From positions 1 through 64,000 of the forward strand of contig JARYLU010000012.1 in assembly GCA_029907475.1 (NCBI GenBank): DNA of 64,000 bases. Direction: 5' to 3'. A program made the translations under genes and the position numbers. Under the pieces are notes generated by a model. The model was not told the origin of the DNA. It ran no database searches and saw only the letters and a program-made list of their open reading frames with translations. Origin of the DNA: Bacillota bacterium. GTDB taxonomy: Bacteria; Bacillota; DSM-12270; Thermacetogeniales; Thermacetogeniaceae. Shown in pieces: positions 48,880 to 58,184 of this stretch; position 1 is the first letter of the stretch; every line of letters starts with the position of its first letter.

Positions 48880-50229
48880 GTGAACGAAGGACGTGAAGTT
48901 GGGTTTGTCGAAGCCGTCGAGGAGATAGATCTCCGCGCCTACCTGAAGGTGCTGCAAAAATGGAAGTGGCTGCTCGCGCTGATCACCGCGCTGGCCGTGG
49001 TCACGAGCGGAGCGCTGAGTTTTTTTGTGCTTCCCCCCGTTTACGAAGCGCAGGCGGTGCTGATGGCTACCCAGCCGGCGGAGCAGCAGCGCGTGGTGCG
49101 GGAAGAGGATGGGCTGGAATCTGTCGTGAATACCGTTTCCCGCCTCCCCCAGATGACCATCAACAGCTACGTCGGCCAGTTGAAGAACGAAGCACTCCTG
49201 CAGCAGGTGATCAAAACCCTGAAGCTCGACCCCATGCTCTATACACCCCGCACCCTGGCGGGGATGATCGAGGCACGGGCGGTGAAAGATACCAACCTGA
49301 TCGAGGTCAAGGTTTCCAGCAGCGACCCGAAGCTGGCGGCGAACGTTGCAAACACCCTGGCGAAAGAATTCCTGGAATTTATTTCTAAGAAAAACCAGGA
49401 GCAGATGGCACGCTCCGTGGAGTTTCTCCAGGAGCAGCTGGCAGAAGAGGAGAAGTCCCTCGCGAAGGCTGTTGAGGCCCTCAAGAAATACGAAGCCGAG
49501 CCGCGGGGCGTCCCCCTCCTCGAAAAAGAGATGACATCGAAAGTGGAAAACCTTACGGCTTACCGCACCCAACTGGTGCAGGCTGAAATCGAGTACAGGC
49601 AGGCGCTTGCCGCAAAGGAGCGGGTCGAGGAGGCCCTGAAAAAGACCGAGCCGAAGATCCAGGTGCGCAAGTTCAGAGAGGACGGCCAGGGAACCTACGA
49701 GGCCGAGGAGATCAACCCCACCTACGTTTCCCTGACCCAAATGCTGGAGGAGAAGAACGTCGCCCTGGCCGAAAAGGATGCCCAATTGACAGTTACGAGT
49801 GAATCCATCAGCCGGCTGGAGGAGGAAATTAAGAATCTCCAGGCGGAGTTGACGGATAAACGGGCGCAGCTGGAACGCCTCCAGGGTGATGTCGAGCGGA
49901 TCAAAAAGACCCGCGATGTTCTGGCCGAGAAAATTACCCAGACAAAGATCGCGAAGTCTATTAATCTCGGCGAGACAAACCTGATTGTCGTCTCCGAGGC
50001 GCAGGCGCCCGATGTCCCTGTCAAGCCCAGAAAAATGCTCAACATGGCCGTCGCCGGGCTGCTCGGCATCATGGCAGCCGTTGCCGCCGCATTCCTGTTC
50101 GAGTACCTGGACAATACGATTAAGACACCCGAAGACGTGAGGCAGCACCTCGATCTCCCGCTGCTGGGGAGCATCCCTGTCATGAGCCCGGGGCGCTTGA
50201 AGGAGCGGCCAGGCGAGAGCAGGGTGTGA
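48880..50229 (+). CDS. Wzz/CpsC-type chain-length regulator
   Basis: A 449-residue protein. Membrane helices at both ends (WKWLLALITALAVVTSGALS near 30, and KMLNMAVAGLLGIMAAVAAA near 390) enclose a long extracytoplasmic coiled coil (EFLEFISKKNQEQMARSVEF; EKSLAKAVEALKKYEAEPRG). This is the polysaccharide copolymerase layout, with the Pro-rich VPVKPRKMLN near the second helix. It sets chain length and activates the BY-kinase that follows. GTG 48880 has GGGAGG; the longer open frame upstream from 48757 lacks a site. Confidence 0.85.
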   Translation: MNEGREVGFVEAVEEIDLRAYLKVLQKWKWLLALITALAVVTSGALSFFVLPPVYEAQAVLMATQPAEQQRVVREEDGLESVVNTVSRLPQMTINSYVGQLKNEALLQQVIKTLKLDPMLYTPRTLAGMIEARAVKDTNLIEVKVSSSDPKLAANVANTLAKEFLEFISKKNQEQMARSVEFLQEQLAEEEKSLAKAVEALKKYEAEPRGVPLLEKEMTSKVENLTAYRTQLVQAEIEYRQALAAKERVEEALKKTEPKIQVRKFREDGQGTYEAEEINPTYVSLTQMLEEKNVALAEKDAQLTVTSESISRLEEEIKNLQAELTDKRAQLERLQGDVERIKKTRDVLAEKITQTKIAKSINLGETNLIVVSEAQAPDVPVKPRKMLNMAVAGLLGIMAAVAAAFLFEYLDNTIKTPEDVRQHLDLPLLGSIPVMSPGRLKERPGESRV

Positions 50230-50299
50230 AGTTGAGCGGTAAGAAGCGCCTGGCGAAGCCGGATAAAGTCGAAAAGTTTAGAAAAAGTGAGGAGCGCTT

Positions 50300-51022
50300 A
50301 TGACGATTAAGAGAGAAGACAGCATTAACAACAACCACAAAGGGCTGGGGACGATCACCCACTGGCACCCGAAGTCACCATTTGCCGAGGCTTACCGCAC
50401 ACTAAGGACTAGCATTCATTTCAGCTCTTCCGGGCAGCCCCTGCAGACTCTCCTCATCACCAGCGCCGGCCCCTCGGAGGGAAAATCCACCACCCTCGCC
50501 AATCTGGCGATTTCGATGGCCCAGGCCGGCGGGAGGGTGCTCGTGGTGGATGCGGACCTCAGGAAGCCTTCCCAGCACAAAATTTTCGGCGCTCTAAACG
50601 GGGCCGGGCTGACGAACTGGCTCGTCGAGGGGACCCCGCTCGACGAAGTTATTCAGGAAACCGAAGTGCCGGGCCTTTGGATTTTGCCGTGCGGGCCGAT
50701 CCCGCCGAACCCCTCCGAACTGCTGGGGTCGCGCCGGATGGAGGACCTTCTGAAAGAAACGCGGGCGCGTTTCGACACGGTGCTCTTCGACTCACCTCCT
50801 GTCGTGGCGGTTACCGACGCCACGGTGCTCGCTCCCGGCATGGACGGGGTAGTGCTCGTGATACGTGCAAAGGTGGCGCGGATCGACATGACAAGAGAGG
50901 CCAAGGAACTGCTGGAAAAGACGGGGGCGCGCCTGATTGGCGTTGTTCTGAACGCGACCCACCTGCCCGCCGACGATTATTACTACTATTATTACGGCGA
51001 GAAGCGCCGGCGGACGGTGTGA
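50300..51022 (+). CDS. BY-type tyrosine kinase (CpsD/CapB)
   Basis: A 240-residue protein with Walker A (SAGPSEGKSTTLANLAISMA), Walker A' (VLVVDADLRKPSQHK) and Walker B (FDTVLFDSPPVVAVTDATVL), and a C-terminal tyrosine cluster (DDYYYYYYGEKRRRTV), the usual autophosphorylation site. It acts with the Wzz protein at the membrane to control polysaccharide polymerisation. TGAGGAGCGC precedes ATG 50300. The phosphatase that reverses it starts 3 bases after its stop. Confidence 0.9.
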   Translation: MTIKREDSINNNHKGLGTITHWHPKSPFAEAYRTLRTSIHFSSSGQPLQTLLITSAGPSEGKSTTLANLAISMAQAGGRVLVVDADLRKPSQHKIFGALNGAGLTNWLVEGTPLDEVIQETEVPGLWILPCGPIPPNPSELLGSRRMEDLLKETRARFDTVLFDSPPVVAVTDATVLAPGMDGVVLVIRAKVARIDMTREAKELLEKTGARLIGVVLNATHLPADDYYYYYYGEKRRRTV

Positions 51023-51024
51023 GC

Positions 51025-51714
51025 ATGGTGGATTACCACATCCACATCCTGCCCGGGTTGGATGACGGCGCATCCTCGAGGGAAGAATTTCTGGAGATGG
51101 CGCGGGAAGCGCAAAAAGCGGGGACTACCTGCCTCGTGGCCACCCCTCACTTCCTGCCGGGTGTTTACGCCACGAGGCGCGAGCTGGTGCTTGCGGCGGT
51201 TGCGGAGGGGTGCAGGCTCTTGCAGGAAAACGGGGTTGATCTCCGGCTGAAGCCGGGGATGGAGGTTTACCTGACTCCCGAGCTGCCCTCGCTTGCCCGT
51301 GAGGGCCATCTCCTGACGCTGGGCGGCGGCCGCCATCTCCTGATCGAATTCCCCTTTCAAGAAGTCCCCATCTATGCCGAACAGGCGCTCTTTCAATTGA
51401 TGCTCCAGGGGCTGACCCCCGTTCTTGCCCACCCCGAACGCAACCGGTGGGTCCAGGAGGACCAGGACCGGCTCGCCCGCCTCGTAGGGCGCGGCTGCCT
51501 GGTCCAGATCAACGCGGGAAGCCTTTTCGGAGAATACGGGCGCCGGGCGAAAGCCGCCGCCGAGTCCCTCGTGCGGCGCGGGTTCGTCCACCTGCTCGGT
51601 TCCGACGCCCACTCTCCCCGGACCCCTGCCCTGAACATGACCGCCGCCCGAAAGCGGATTGCCCAACTGCAGGGTCCGGCGGGCGCAACCCTCATAGACG
51701 ATCCCCTTTTTTAA
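51025..51714 (+). CDS. PHP-type protein-tyrosine phosphatase (CpsB/YwqE)
   Basis: A 229-residue PHP-domain protein. Metal-binding motifs: MVDYHIHILPGLDDGASSRE at the start, ATPHFLPGVYATRRE, GHLLTLGGGRHLLIEFPFQE, LTPVLAHPERNRWVQED and HLLGSDAHSPRTPALNM. It removes phosphate from the BY-kinase, closing the CpsB-C-D regulatory cycle. The start lies 3 bases after the kinase stop, and the two are co-translated. Confidence 0.9.
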   Translation: MVDYHIHILPGLDDGASSREEFLEMAREAQKAGTTCLVATPHFLPGVYATRRELVLAAVAEGCRLLQENGVDLRLKPGMEVYLTPELPSLAREGHLLTLGGGRHLLIEFPFQEVPIYAEQALFQLMLQGLTPVLAHPERNRWVQEDQDRLARLVGRGCLVQINAGSLFGEYGRRAKAAAESLVRRGFVHLLGSDAHSPRTPALNMTAARKRIAQLQGPAGATLIDDPLF

Positions 51715-51815
51715 ATTTTTTAAAGGGAGTCCCGCCGCGCCCCCCCAAAAAAATCCCCCACCTGCGTATAACAAAACAAAGAGAATTTTCCAAAACCAGA
51801 GAAGGGAGAGTGGTG

Positions 51816-53120
51816 GTGTTGCGGTTGTGGAGAAAGCCTTTCCTTTGCGTAGTTGCGTTGGTGGTGGCGGTCTGCGTCGGGGGAACGGCGGCCTTTGCCC
51901 TTCCCGCCTGGAAGCTGCCGCTGGGTTTAACGGGTGGTGAAGCGGTAAAGGGTCAGGCCGGCACCGGGGTGGGGCTGCAGGCGAAGGGCCATGTCAAAGG
52001 GTCCTTGAAGCTCAAGGACATCCAGGGCCACTGGAGCGAAGAAGCGGTCCTGGAGGCCAGGGCGCAGGGTTTGATTTCCGGTTATCCTGATCTCACCTTC
52101 CAGCCCAACAAGCCTGTGACGCACCTGGAAGCGCTGGTGATACTGTCGAACGTTCTGGCGCAAGATCCGCAGGTGAGGGAGGAGAGCAGGGCGCGCGCCG
52201 AGCTCCGGAACCGGCTCCAGTTCCGGCACCAGATCCCGGCTTGGGCGCTGGATGCCCTCGCGGTAGCGGTAGAGCAGGGTTTAGTTACCGAGGAGGAACT
52301 GGCCGATCTGCGTCCGAACCAGCCCGCCAAGCGCTGGGAAATCGCGCGTTACCTGGTGCGGGCGCTCAGCCTCGAAAACCAGGTGCAGGCCTCCAACCAG
52401 CTGGAAGTCCAGTTCCGGGATGCTGCAGCAATCCCGCCGGGGATTGAGGGCTATATCGACCTCGTCTTTAAGAAGCAGTTGATGGTAGGGATGCCCGGCG
52501 GCCTCTTCCAGCCTCAAAAGCCCGTGACGCGGGCGGAAATCGCGGCACTGATCGTGAAGCTCCAGGATCTGCTGAAGGATCTCCGGGAAGATTTGCGGGA
52601 TGTGCTGGAGCGGTATTACGTTGAAGGAACCGTTACCGCCGTATCCGACAACGCAATTACTGTAGAGAAGGAAGACGGCACGAGCGTTGCGCTCGAGGTT
52701 TCCGACGACACGAGCATCTTTTTCCGCGGCCGGAGCCTCACCCTGGACGGCATCGAGGTGGGGGATGAGGTCCGGGTCTTTGTGAAAGACGGAGCCGCCG
52801 TCTTTATCAGGGTGCTGTCGCAGCCTGAGCGGGACCGGGAAAGAGATCGGGATCGCGAGCAGGATCGCGATCAGGAGAGAGATCGGGAAGGGAAGATTGA
52901 AGGCACCCTCAGGGCGGTGATTGTTGTAGAAGGGAAGACTTATCTCACGGTGGAGCAGCCCGACGGAAAGGTCGTCACGTACCAGCTTGCGGCCGGTGCC
53001 CGCATCGAGGTTGACGGTGAAGCCGGTTCGGTGACCGATCTCGAGCCCGGCCAGAGCATTGAACTGGAAATCGAAGACAACGTAATTACGGAAGTCGAGG
53101 CGGAAGGAAGCAGCGATTAG
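51816..53120 (+). CDS. SLH protein with DUF5666-like domains
   Basis: A 434-residue protein. The signal peptide is in residues 1-33 (LCVVALVVAVCVGGTAAFA). SLH repeats lie at about 70-120 (IQGHWSEEAVLEARAQGLIS), 145-185 (PAWALDALAVAVEQGLVTEE) and 205-255 (GIEGYIDLVFKKQLMVGMPG). The C-terminal half has two DUF5666-like beta domains (VEGTVTAVSDNAITVEKEDG; GTLRAVIVVEGKTYLTVEQP), separated by an Arg/Asp/Glu repeat (ERDRERDRDREQDRDQERDR). Three or four GTG/TTG codons in a row make the exact start uncertain; GTG 51816 has the best spacing to AGGGAG. Its SLH repeats sit near the N-terminus, unlike the other two SLH proteins. Confidence 0.8.
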   Translation: MLRLWRKPFLCVVALVVAVCVGGTAAFALPAWKLPLGLTGGEAVKGQAGTGVGLQAKGHVKGSLKLKDIQGHWSEEAVLEARAQGLISGYPDLTFQPNKPVTHLEALVILSNVLAQDPQVREESRARAELRNRLQFRHQIPAWALDALAVAVEQGLVTEEELADLRPNQPAKRWEIARYLVRALSLENQVQASNQLEVQFRDAAAIPPGIEGYIDLVFKKQLMVGMPGGLFQPQKPVTRAEIAALIVKLQDLLKDLREDLRDVLERYYVEGTVTAVSDNAITVEKEDGTSVALEVSDDTSIFFRGRSLTLDGIEVGDEVRVFVKDGAAVFIRVLSQPERDRERDRDREQDRDQERDREGKIEGTLRAVIVVEGKTYLTVEQPDGKVVTYQLAAGARIEVDGEAGSVTDLEPGQSIELEIEDNVITEVEAEGSSD

Positions 53121-53288
53121 CTGCAGTTAAAATTCTCTGGAGTGCCGGTCAAAACACCTGCCCCACCCGAAGGGCGGCCCCTGCGGCCGCCTTTTGATCT
53201 TCCGGAGGAGCCGGTGAATTGCCGGCTGCCGTCATTCTTGCCAGGAGCTGCTTTAATGTATATAATGATGTATATAGAGTTTTTAAGG

Positions 53289-53567
53289 ATGGTGAAAAAA
53301 GCGATCCGGAAGCAGGTCTACATCGAATCTCACCAGGACAGGATATTAAAAAAGAAGGCGCGAGAATTGGGAATTACCGAGGCCGAACTGGTGCGCCGCG
53401 CCCTTGAAGCTCACCTGGAGATAGGGATTGCATCAGGACGTGACATGGCGGCCTGGGAAAAAGAAAAAAGTTTTATTGTAAGCCGCATCGAGTTAGGGCA
53501 CGAAAAAGGCCGCGCCCTGCAGGGCGGGAGACGCACCTGGAGGCGGGACGAGTTTTATGAATGTTAA
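53289..53567 (+). CDS. Ribbon-helix-helix (VapB-like) antitoxin
   Basis: About 92 residues. The RHH core is KAIRKQVYIESHQDRILKKK, then ARELGITEAELVRRALEAHL. The C-terminal part is charged and would bind the toxin. A TATAAT at 53260 lies shortly before the start. ATG 53289 is chosen; the upstream in-frame codons give no convincing ribosome site. It overlaps the PIN gene by 11 bases. Confidence 0.7.
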   Translation: MVKKAIRKQVYIESHQDRILKKKARELGITEAELVRRALEAHLEIGIASGRDMAAWEKEKSFIVSRIELGHEKGRALQGGRRTWRRDEFYEC

Positions 53568-54006
53568 GGTTCTTGTTGATACAAATGTCCTTGTTTACGC
53601 CTACGATTTAACGGAACCGGCCAAACAGGAACAAGCCCTGAAAGTTCTCGACGAACTGGCCACCACGGGCCGGGGCGCTCTCACTGCCCAGGTTTTAGCC
53701 GAGTTCGTTGTTGCCGCAACTCGTAAGATTGCAGAACCTTTAAGCTCTGAAAGGGTCATGGGATGTGTTGAGAATTACCTCCGTTCCTGGACTGTTTTAG
53801 ATCTTACCGGCTTAATCGTCCTTGAAGCTGTACGGGGAGTACGGGAACACTCGCTCTCATACTGGAATGCTCAAATTTGGGCAACCGCCCGCCTCAACCA
53901 AATATCTGTGATTTTTAGTGAAGATTTCGCGTCAGGGAGCGTGCTTGAAGGAGTCGCTTTTGTGAATCCGTTTAGCACCGGCTTTGAGATATCGGCCTGG
54001 TTGTAA
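53557..54006 (+). CDS. PIN-domain toxin
   Basis: A 149-residue PIN protein: MNVKVLVDTNVLVYAYDLTE with the first Asp, LTAQVLAEFVVAATRKIAEP with the Glu, and a C-terminal NAQIWATARLNQISVIFSED, which is the xDAxIxATA...IFSED motif with Asn in place of Asp (YWNAQIWATA). The missing Asp could reduce activity; the next acidic residues (SED) are present. Antitoxin gene overlaps upstream. It is an otherwise complete RHH/PIN pair between a surface gene and an HD hydrolase gene. Confidence 0.8.
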   Translation: MNVKVLVDTNVLVYAYDLTEPAKQEQALKVLDELATTGRGALTAQVLAEFVVAATRKIAEPLSSERVMGCVENYLRSWTVLDLTGLIVLEAVRGVREHSLSYWNAQIWATARLNQISVIFSEDFASGSVLEGVAFVNPFSTGFEISAWL

Positions 54007-54056
54007 GTAGTTACGGGCTGGTTTATGTGCGTGAAAATTTTTAAGGAGGAATCTCC

Positions 54057-54608
54057 GTGACAAGAGAGGAAGCTTTTGATCTGGTTCGGGAAAAGGTGCA
54101 GGACCCCGATCTCGTCCGCCACATGCTGGCGACCGCCGCGATCATGCAGGGGCTCGCCCGGCGGTTCGGAGAAGATGAGGAAAAGTGGTACCTCACCGGC
54201 CTGCTGCACGACATCGACTACGAGGTGACCAAGGACGACCCCGACCGCCACGCCATTGTCGGAGGAGAGTGGCTGGCGGAGATGGGGCTGGACGAAGAAA
54301 TCGTGCATGCCGTAAAGGCCCACGGGCAAAACGACATTCCCCGCACTTCTTTGCTGGACAAGGCCCTGTATGCCACCGACCCCCTCTCCGGCTTGATTAC
54401 TGCGGTTGCTTACGTGATGCCCGGGCGGACCCTCGGGGAGGTCCAGGTGCGGTCTATCAAGAAGAAATTCAAAGACAAGGCGTTTGCGCGGGGTGCCGAC
54501 CGGAATCAGATCAGGAAGTGTGAAGAGCTCGGCCTTCCGCTGGAGGAGTTTTTCGAAATTGCCCTGCGGGCGATGCAGGAAATTGCACCTTCCCTCAACC
54601 TGGCCTAG
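54057..54608 (+). CDS. HD-domain phosphohydrolase
   Basis: A 183-residue protein. HDIG-type motif: RHMLATAAIMQGLARRFGED, then WYLTGLLHDIDYEVTKDDPD, RHAIVGGEWLAEMGLDEEIV and HAVKAHGQNDIPRTSLLDKA. The metal ligands H...HD...H...D are kept. The family hydrolyses phosphomonoesters or nucleotides; the substrate is not known. GTG 54057 has AAGGAGG. It seems to be a single-gene unit or the last gene after the PIN toxin. Confidence 0.8.
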   Translation: MTREEAFDLVREKVQDPDLVRHMLATAAIMQGLARRFGEDEEKWYLTGLLHDIDYEVTKDDPDRHAIVGGEWLAEMGLDEEIVHAVKAHGQNDIPRTSLLDKALYATDPLSGLITAVAYVMPGRTLGEVQVRSIKKKFKDKAFARGADRNQIRKCEELGLPLEEFFEIALRAMQEIAPSLNLA

Positions 54609-54900
54609 TTTTTGCTACCTCCCTGACCTGTTTCGTGCTTCAAAAATTTTTGTGTCCCTGCCCTCGAGACCCGGTTTTTCGCAGGTATTTTTTTTGCCCG
54701 GCGCGGGGCGCCCGCCGTCTGGGAAATAGTGGTGCTTGTGGCGGTTGGCAGGATTTAGGCACCGGCATGTCGAAGTGATCCTGTAAAAAGCGATAATGAA
54801 ATAATTGTTCGTCAAAAAAATCCCGGTGAAAAGAAGTGCAGAATAAAAGAAAAAGCGCCGCCTGTTTTAAGGGCGCTACTTCGAAAAGGCGGGGGGTTCT
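54609..54900. other. Intergenic region
   Basis: A stretch of about 290 bases with no gene. It holds T-rich runs and short GC hairpins, including AGCGCC (54854-54859) / GGCGCT (54872-54877) and CCCGGCGCGGGGCGCCCG near 54694. The leader of the next gene ends in GGGGGG before ATG 54901. Confidence 0.5.
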
Positions 54901-57900
54901 ATGGCCAAAAAAAAGCACAAGCGCGCGAAACAGAGCAGGAAGGCAGCATCGGGCGGCGCGTCTTCCGGGGGCAGGCTGAAGCCCCAGAAGCCGGCCGGGG
55001 CGCAAAAAGCTGTGCAGCAGCGTCGGGCGCAGTCCGCTCAAAAGGGGAAGGTTGTTCCCATTGGCGAAAAGGGCAGGCGGGGGAAGGTGATTCCCCTTGA
55101 GACGGCGAGGGCTGCGGCCCAGGGTGCCTCGAAAAAGCGGTTTCGCTTCCTCTTCCCTGCCGGGGCGGTGCAGGGAATCAAAAAGATCCAGGAGGGCATC
55201 AGGCGGACGTGGCGGGAGCTGGGCATTCGCCTGCGCTTGAGCCATTCCCGCCGGAGCGCGGCTGCTCCCGGCAGGCAGGCTCCGTCCCTCCGAACCCGGC
55301 CCGCCCCGGGAGGCCGGCGCCTGCAGAGCGCGAAGGGTAAACGAAGCCTGCTTGCCGCCGCCGGAGCACGGTGGGACGCCCTCGGGAAGCGCTGGCCGGG
55401 GCTCCGGGCCGCCTCGGGGGTTGGGGCACTCCTGAAGCAGGCCGCCACCCCGGAAGGGATCGTGGCGGTATTGCTGGCCGTACTCCTCTTTTACCCCCCC
55501 TATTTCCGCGGCCTTTTCTTTGCGCGGGAGCTCCTTCCCACACACATGTTTACGGCCGTGATTTTTTCCCTCTTTGCTTTTTATAAAATCTCGAAGCGGG
55601 AGCTTGTCTTCTTCCGGCACCCGCTGGATTACGCCGTTTTCATCCTGCTGGGGTTCTACGTCGCCTCAAGTATCAACGCGTGGAACGCCCGTGGCGCCAT
55701 CGGGGCGGTTTTGAAGATGGCGAACTACGCCGCCGTCTACTGGCTGCTGGCTTTCAGCGTGCGCTCCTTGAACGCTGTGCAAAACTACCTGAAGGTCTAT
55801 TTTGCGAGCGGCACCGGGGTTGCCCTGCTTGGGCTCGGCGCCGCCTTCGGAACTTTCCACTACAGGGATGCCTTCGTCGGGGGGCGGATCTATTCCAGCC
55901 TCCAGTACCCAAACACGCTGGCCGCGTTTTTGACCGCCATCAACCTCTTCGGTCTCTACCTCGCGGCCGCCGCCCGGGGGCTGGGAGCGAGGGTCCTGCT
56001 GGCGGTGGGAAACTACCTCCTCTTTCTCACCTTCCTGGGGACGCAGTCCCGGGGCGCTTACCTCATCTACCCGGTCGGGCTCCTCATCCTCCTGGCCGGT
56101 TTGCCCGGCAGGGAGCGCTGGCGCGCCCTGGGAAATTTCGCGCTCCAGGTGCTGGCCGTCTTCGCTGTTGCCGGCAGGGTCATGGCGTGCACGGGAGGCG
56201 GGTCGGAGCTGGCGGGCTGGCTCTGGGCGCTGGCCGGGGCGGTGCTTGCGGCCCTTTTCCAGCTGGCGTGGGCCTCTCGCGAGCTCAAGGCCGCGCCCGG
56301 GCAGGCACCGAAGCAGGCAGCAGAAGCTCCCGCTGCAGGTGGCGTTCCCGCGGGGCGCAGGCGGCTCCGGCCCTGGGTACTTCCCGCTGCAGCCGTGCTG
56401 GCGCTTTTAATCCTCGCCGGCGGCGCTTTCGCCCTCCGGCAGGATCGGGGTTCAGAAACGGCCTTTGCCTCTAAGATCGTTCCCGCACAGTGGGTGGAGC
56501 GGGTTAAGAGCATCTCCCTCCATGAGAAGAACGCCCAGGAGCGCCTCCTCTGGAGCCTCGATGCATTCAAGATCATGACCTCCAGCCCTCTGAACGCCCT
56601 GGTCGGGACCGGGGGCGGGGGGTGGAACGCCCTTTACCACAGCTACCAGGACTACCTTTACTTCTCTACCGAAGTGCACAACCACTTCCTCCAGGTGGGA
56701 GTGGAAACCGGCTTCCCGGGCCTCCTCGCTTTTCTGGCCAGCTGGATTTTTTTCTGCGGCATCACCTGGCGCACCTTAAGATGCACCGGAGGCAGCATAC
56801 AGGCGGCTGCGGCTGCTCCTGAGCGGGCTGCGCGTGAGCGTGTCGCAGCGCAAAGGCAGGCTGTGCCCGGACCGGCGGCAGTGCCCTTTCAATCCCTGCC
56901 GCCTGATGCCGTGCGTGGTACGGCCTGGGCGATCTTCAGCGGCGCCCTCGCTTTGGGTCTCCATTCCATGATCGACTTCAACCTCTCCCTGGGGGCGGTT
57001 GCCCTTCTCCTCTGGGGACTCTTCGGACTCGGGCGGGGCCTGGCGCGCCTCGTTGACCCGGCGGGAGACGGTACCCCCGGCGTGCCTGCAGCGGCTCAGG
57101 CCTCCAGGCCGGCCTCGAGGCGGAACCGGAAACCCAAACGCTTCCGGCTTTCCCCGGCGCTCCAGGGGGTTCTTGTCGGTACCGTTGCCGCTGTGCTCTT
57201 CCTCACCTCTTTAAGCCTCCTTCTGGGCGAGAAGTATGCCCTTGCCGCGTCGCGTGCTCTTAAAAACCAGGACGTGCAGGGAGCTGTCAGCAATCTTGAG
57301 CAGGCCCTGGAGCACGACCCCTGGACCACCTCCTACCGCGCCGACCTGGCGCAAATCTATCTCTTCCAGGGTGAGCAAAACCGGGAGGGGAACCTTTTGC
57401 AGAAAGGGCGCGAGCTGCTGGACGAGGCGGTGAAGGCGAACCGGGGCGACCCTCAACTGCGGGTGATGCGCGCCCGCGCCCTCTTCAGCACCGGCCGGCT
57501 GGAAGAGGGGATCAGAGAGCTGGAGGAGGCTGTCGCCCTGATGCCGTTCGGCCAGTCTTATTACGAGAGCCTGGCCACCGGCTATCTGAGCGCGGGGCGC
57601 TTCCTGCTGGAACAGGCGGGGCAGTTGGAGCAGGCCGGGCAAGAGGCGCCTTTTAAAGAGCAGCGGGACCCGGCAGAGCTGAAGGAGCAGGGGCGCGCCT
57701 TTTTGAAAAAAGCCCTCGATGTACCGGAGCGGATCGAAAAGAAAATGGCCGCCGTCCCGGAAAAACATAAGCAGTACTGGGGGCGGGGACCTCTCCTTGC
57801 GGCATCTCCCCTGATCTACCTCCAGGCGGGGGAAGCCGCTGCCCTGCTGGGGCGCTGGACGCAGGCCGATACTTACCTTGCGGCCGCCGCCGGGGACCCC

Positions 57901-58071
57901 AATCTGAAGCCGGAGGCCATCCTCTGGCGCGGCCTCGCTCTGAAAGAACGGGACCGCGCGGAGGAGGGGGAGGAACTGGTCGCCGGAGCCCTGAAGCTGA
58001 AGCCCGACCTCGCAGAGGAGCAGGAGAGGATCGAGGCGCTCCTCGGGGCAACTTCAAGGCGGCCCTCCTGA
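54901..58071 (+). CDS. O-antigen ligase/Wzy-like protein with TPR tail (paralogue 2)
   Basis: A 1056-residue protein. Residues 1-190 are a very basic, disordered N-terminal extension (KKKHKRAKQSRKAASGGASS; LRLSHSRRSAAAPGRQAPSL) that is absent from paralogue 1. About 12 membrane helices follow, with LVGTGGGGWNALYHSYQDYL and TEVHNHFLQVGVETGFPGLL in the Wzy_C loop. From about residue 770 comes a TPR domain (ASRALKNQDVQGAVSNLEQA; RALFSTGRLEEGIRELEEAV; AAALLGRWTQADTYLAAAAG). GGGGGG precedes ATG 54901. It is probably a second polymerase or ligase for surface glycan. The basic N-terminus may contact the inner leaflet, RNA or the BY-kinase complex. Confidence 0.8.
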   Translation: MAKKKHKRAKQSRKAASGGASSGGRLKPQKPAGAQKAVQQRRAQSAQKGKVVPIGEKGRRGKVIPLETARAAAQGASKKRFRFLFPAGAVQGIKKIQEGIRRTWRELGIRLRLSHSRRSAAAPGRQAPSLRTRPAPGGRRLQSAKGKRSLLAAAGARWDALGKRWPGLRAASGVGALLKQAATPEGIVAVLLAVLLFYPPYFRGLFFARELLPTHMFTAVIFSLFAFYKISKRELVFFRHPLDYAVFILLGFYVASSINAWNARGAIGAVLKMANYAAVYWLLAFSVRSLNAVQNYLKVYFASGTGVALLGLGAAFGTFHYRDAFVGGRIYSSLQYPNTLAAFLTAINLFGLYLAAAARGLGARVLLAVGNYLLFLTFLGTQSRGAYLIYPVGLLILLAGLPGRERWRALGNFALQVLAVFAVAGRVMACTGGGSELAGWLWALAGAVLAALFQLAWASRELKAAPGQAPKQAAEAPAAGGVPAGRRRLRPWVLPAAAVLALLILAGGAFALRQDRGSETAFASKIVPAQWVERVKSISLHEKNAQERLLWSLDAFKIMTSSPLNALVGTGGGGWNALYHSYQDYLYFSTEVHNHFLQVGVETGFPGLLAFLASWIFFCGITWRTLRCTGGSIQAAAAAPERAARERVAAQRQAVPGPAAVPFQSLPPDAVRGTAWAIFSGALALGLHSMIDFNLSLGAVALLLWGLFGLGRGLARLVDPAGDGTPGVPAAAQASRPASRRNRKPKRFRLSPALQGVLVGTVAAVLFLTSLSLLLGEKYALAASRALKNQDVQGAVSNLEQALEHDPWTTSYRADLAQIYLFQGEQNREGNLLQKGRELLDEAVKANRGDPQLRVMRARALFSTGRLEEGIRELEEAVALMPFGQSYYESLATGYLSAGRFLLEQAGQLEQAGQEAPFKEQRDPAELKEQGRAFLKKALDVPERIEKKMAAVPEKHKQYWGRGPLLAASPLIYLQAGEAAALLGRWTQADTYLAAAAGDPNLKPEAILWRGLALKERDRAEEGEELVAGALKLKPDLAEEQERIEALLGATSRRPS

Positions 58072-58184
58072 AACGCTGCTTAAAAGGCATCCTCCAGATG
58101 ATAGATTGAATTATGAAACAACCCAAAACCGGGGAGCCCGGATAGGATTCTGGAACAATTGGGAGGAAAAAGGGGAGTTATTTT

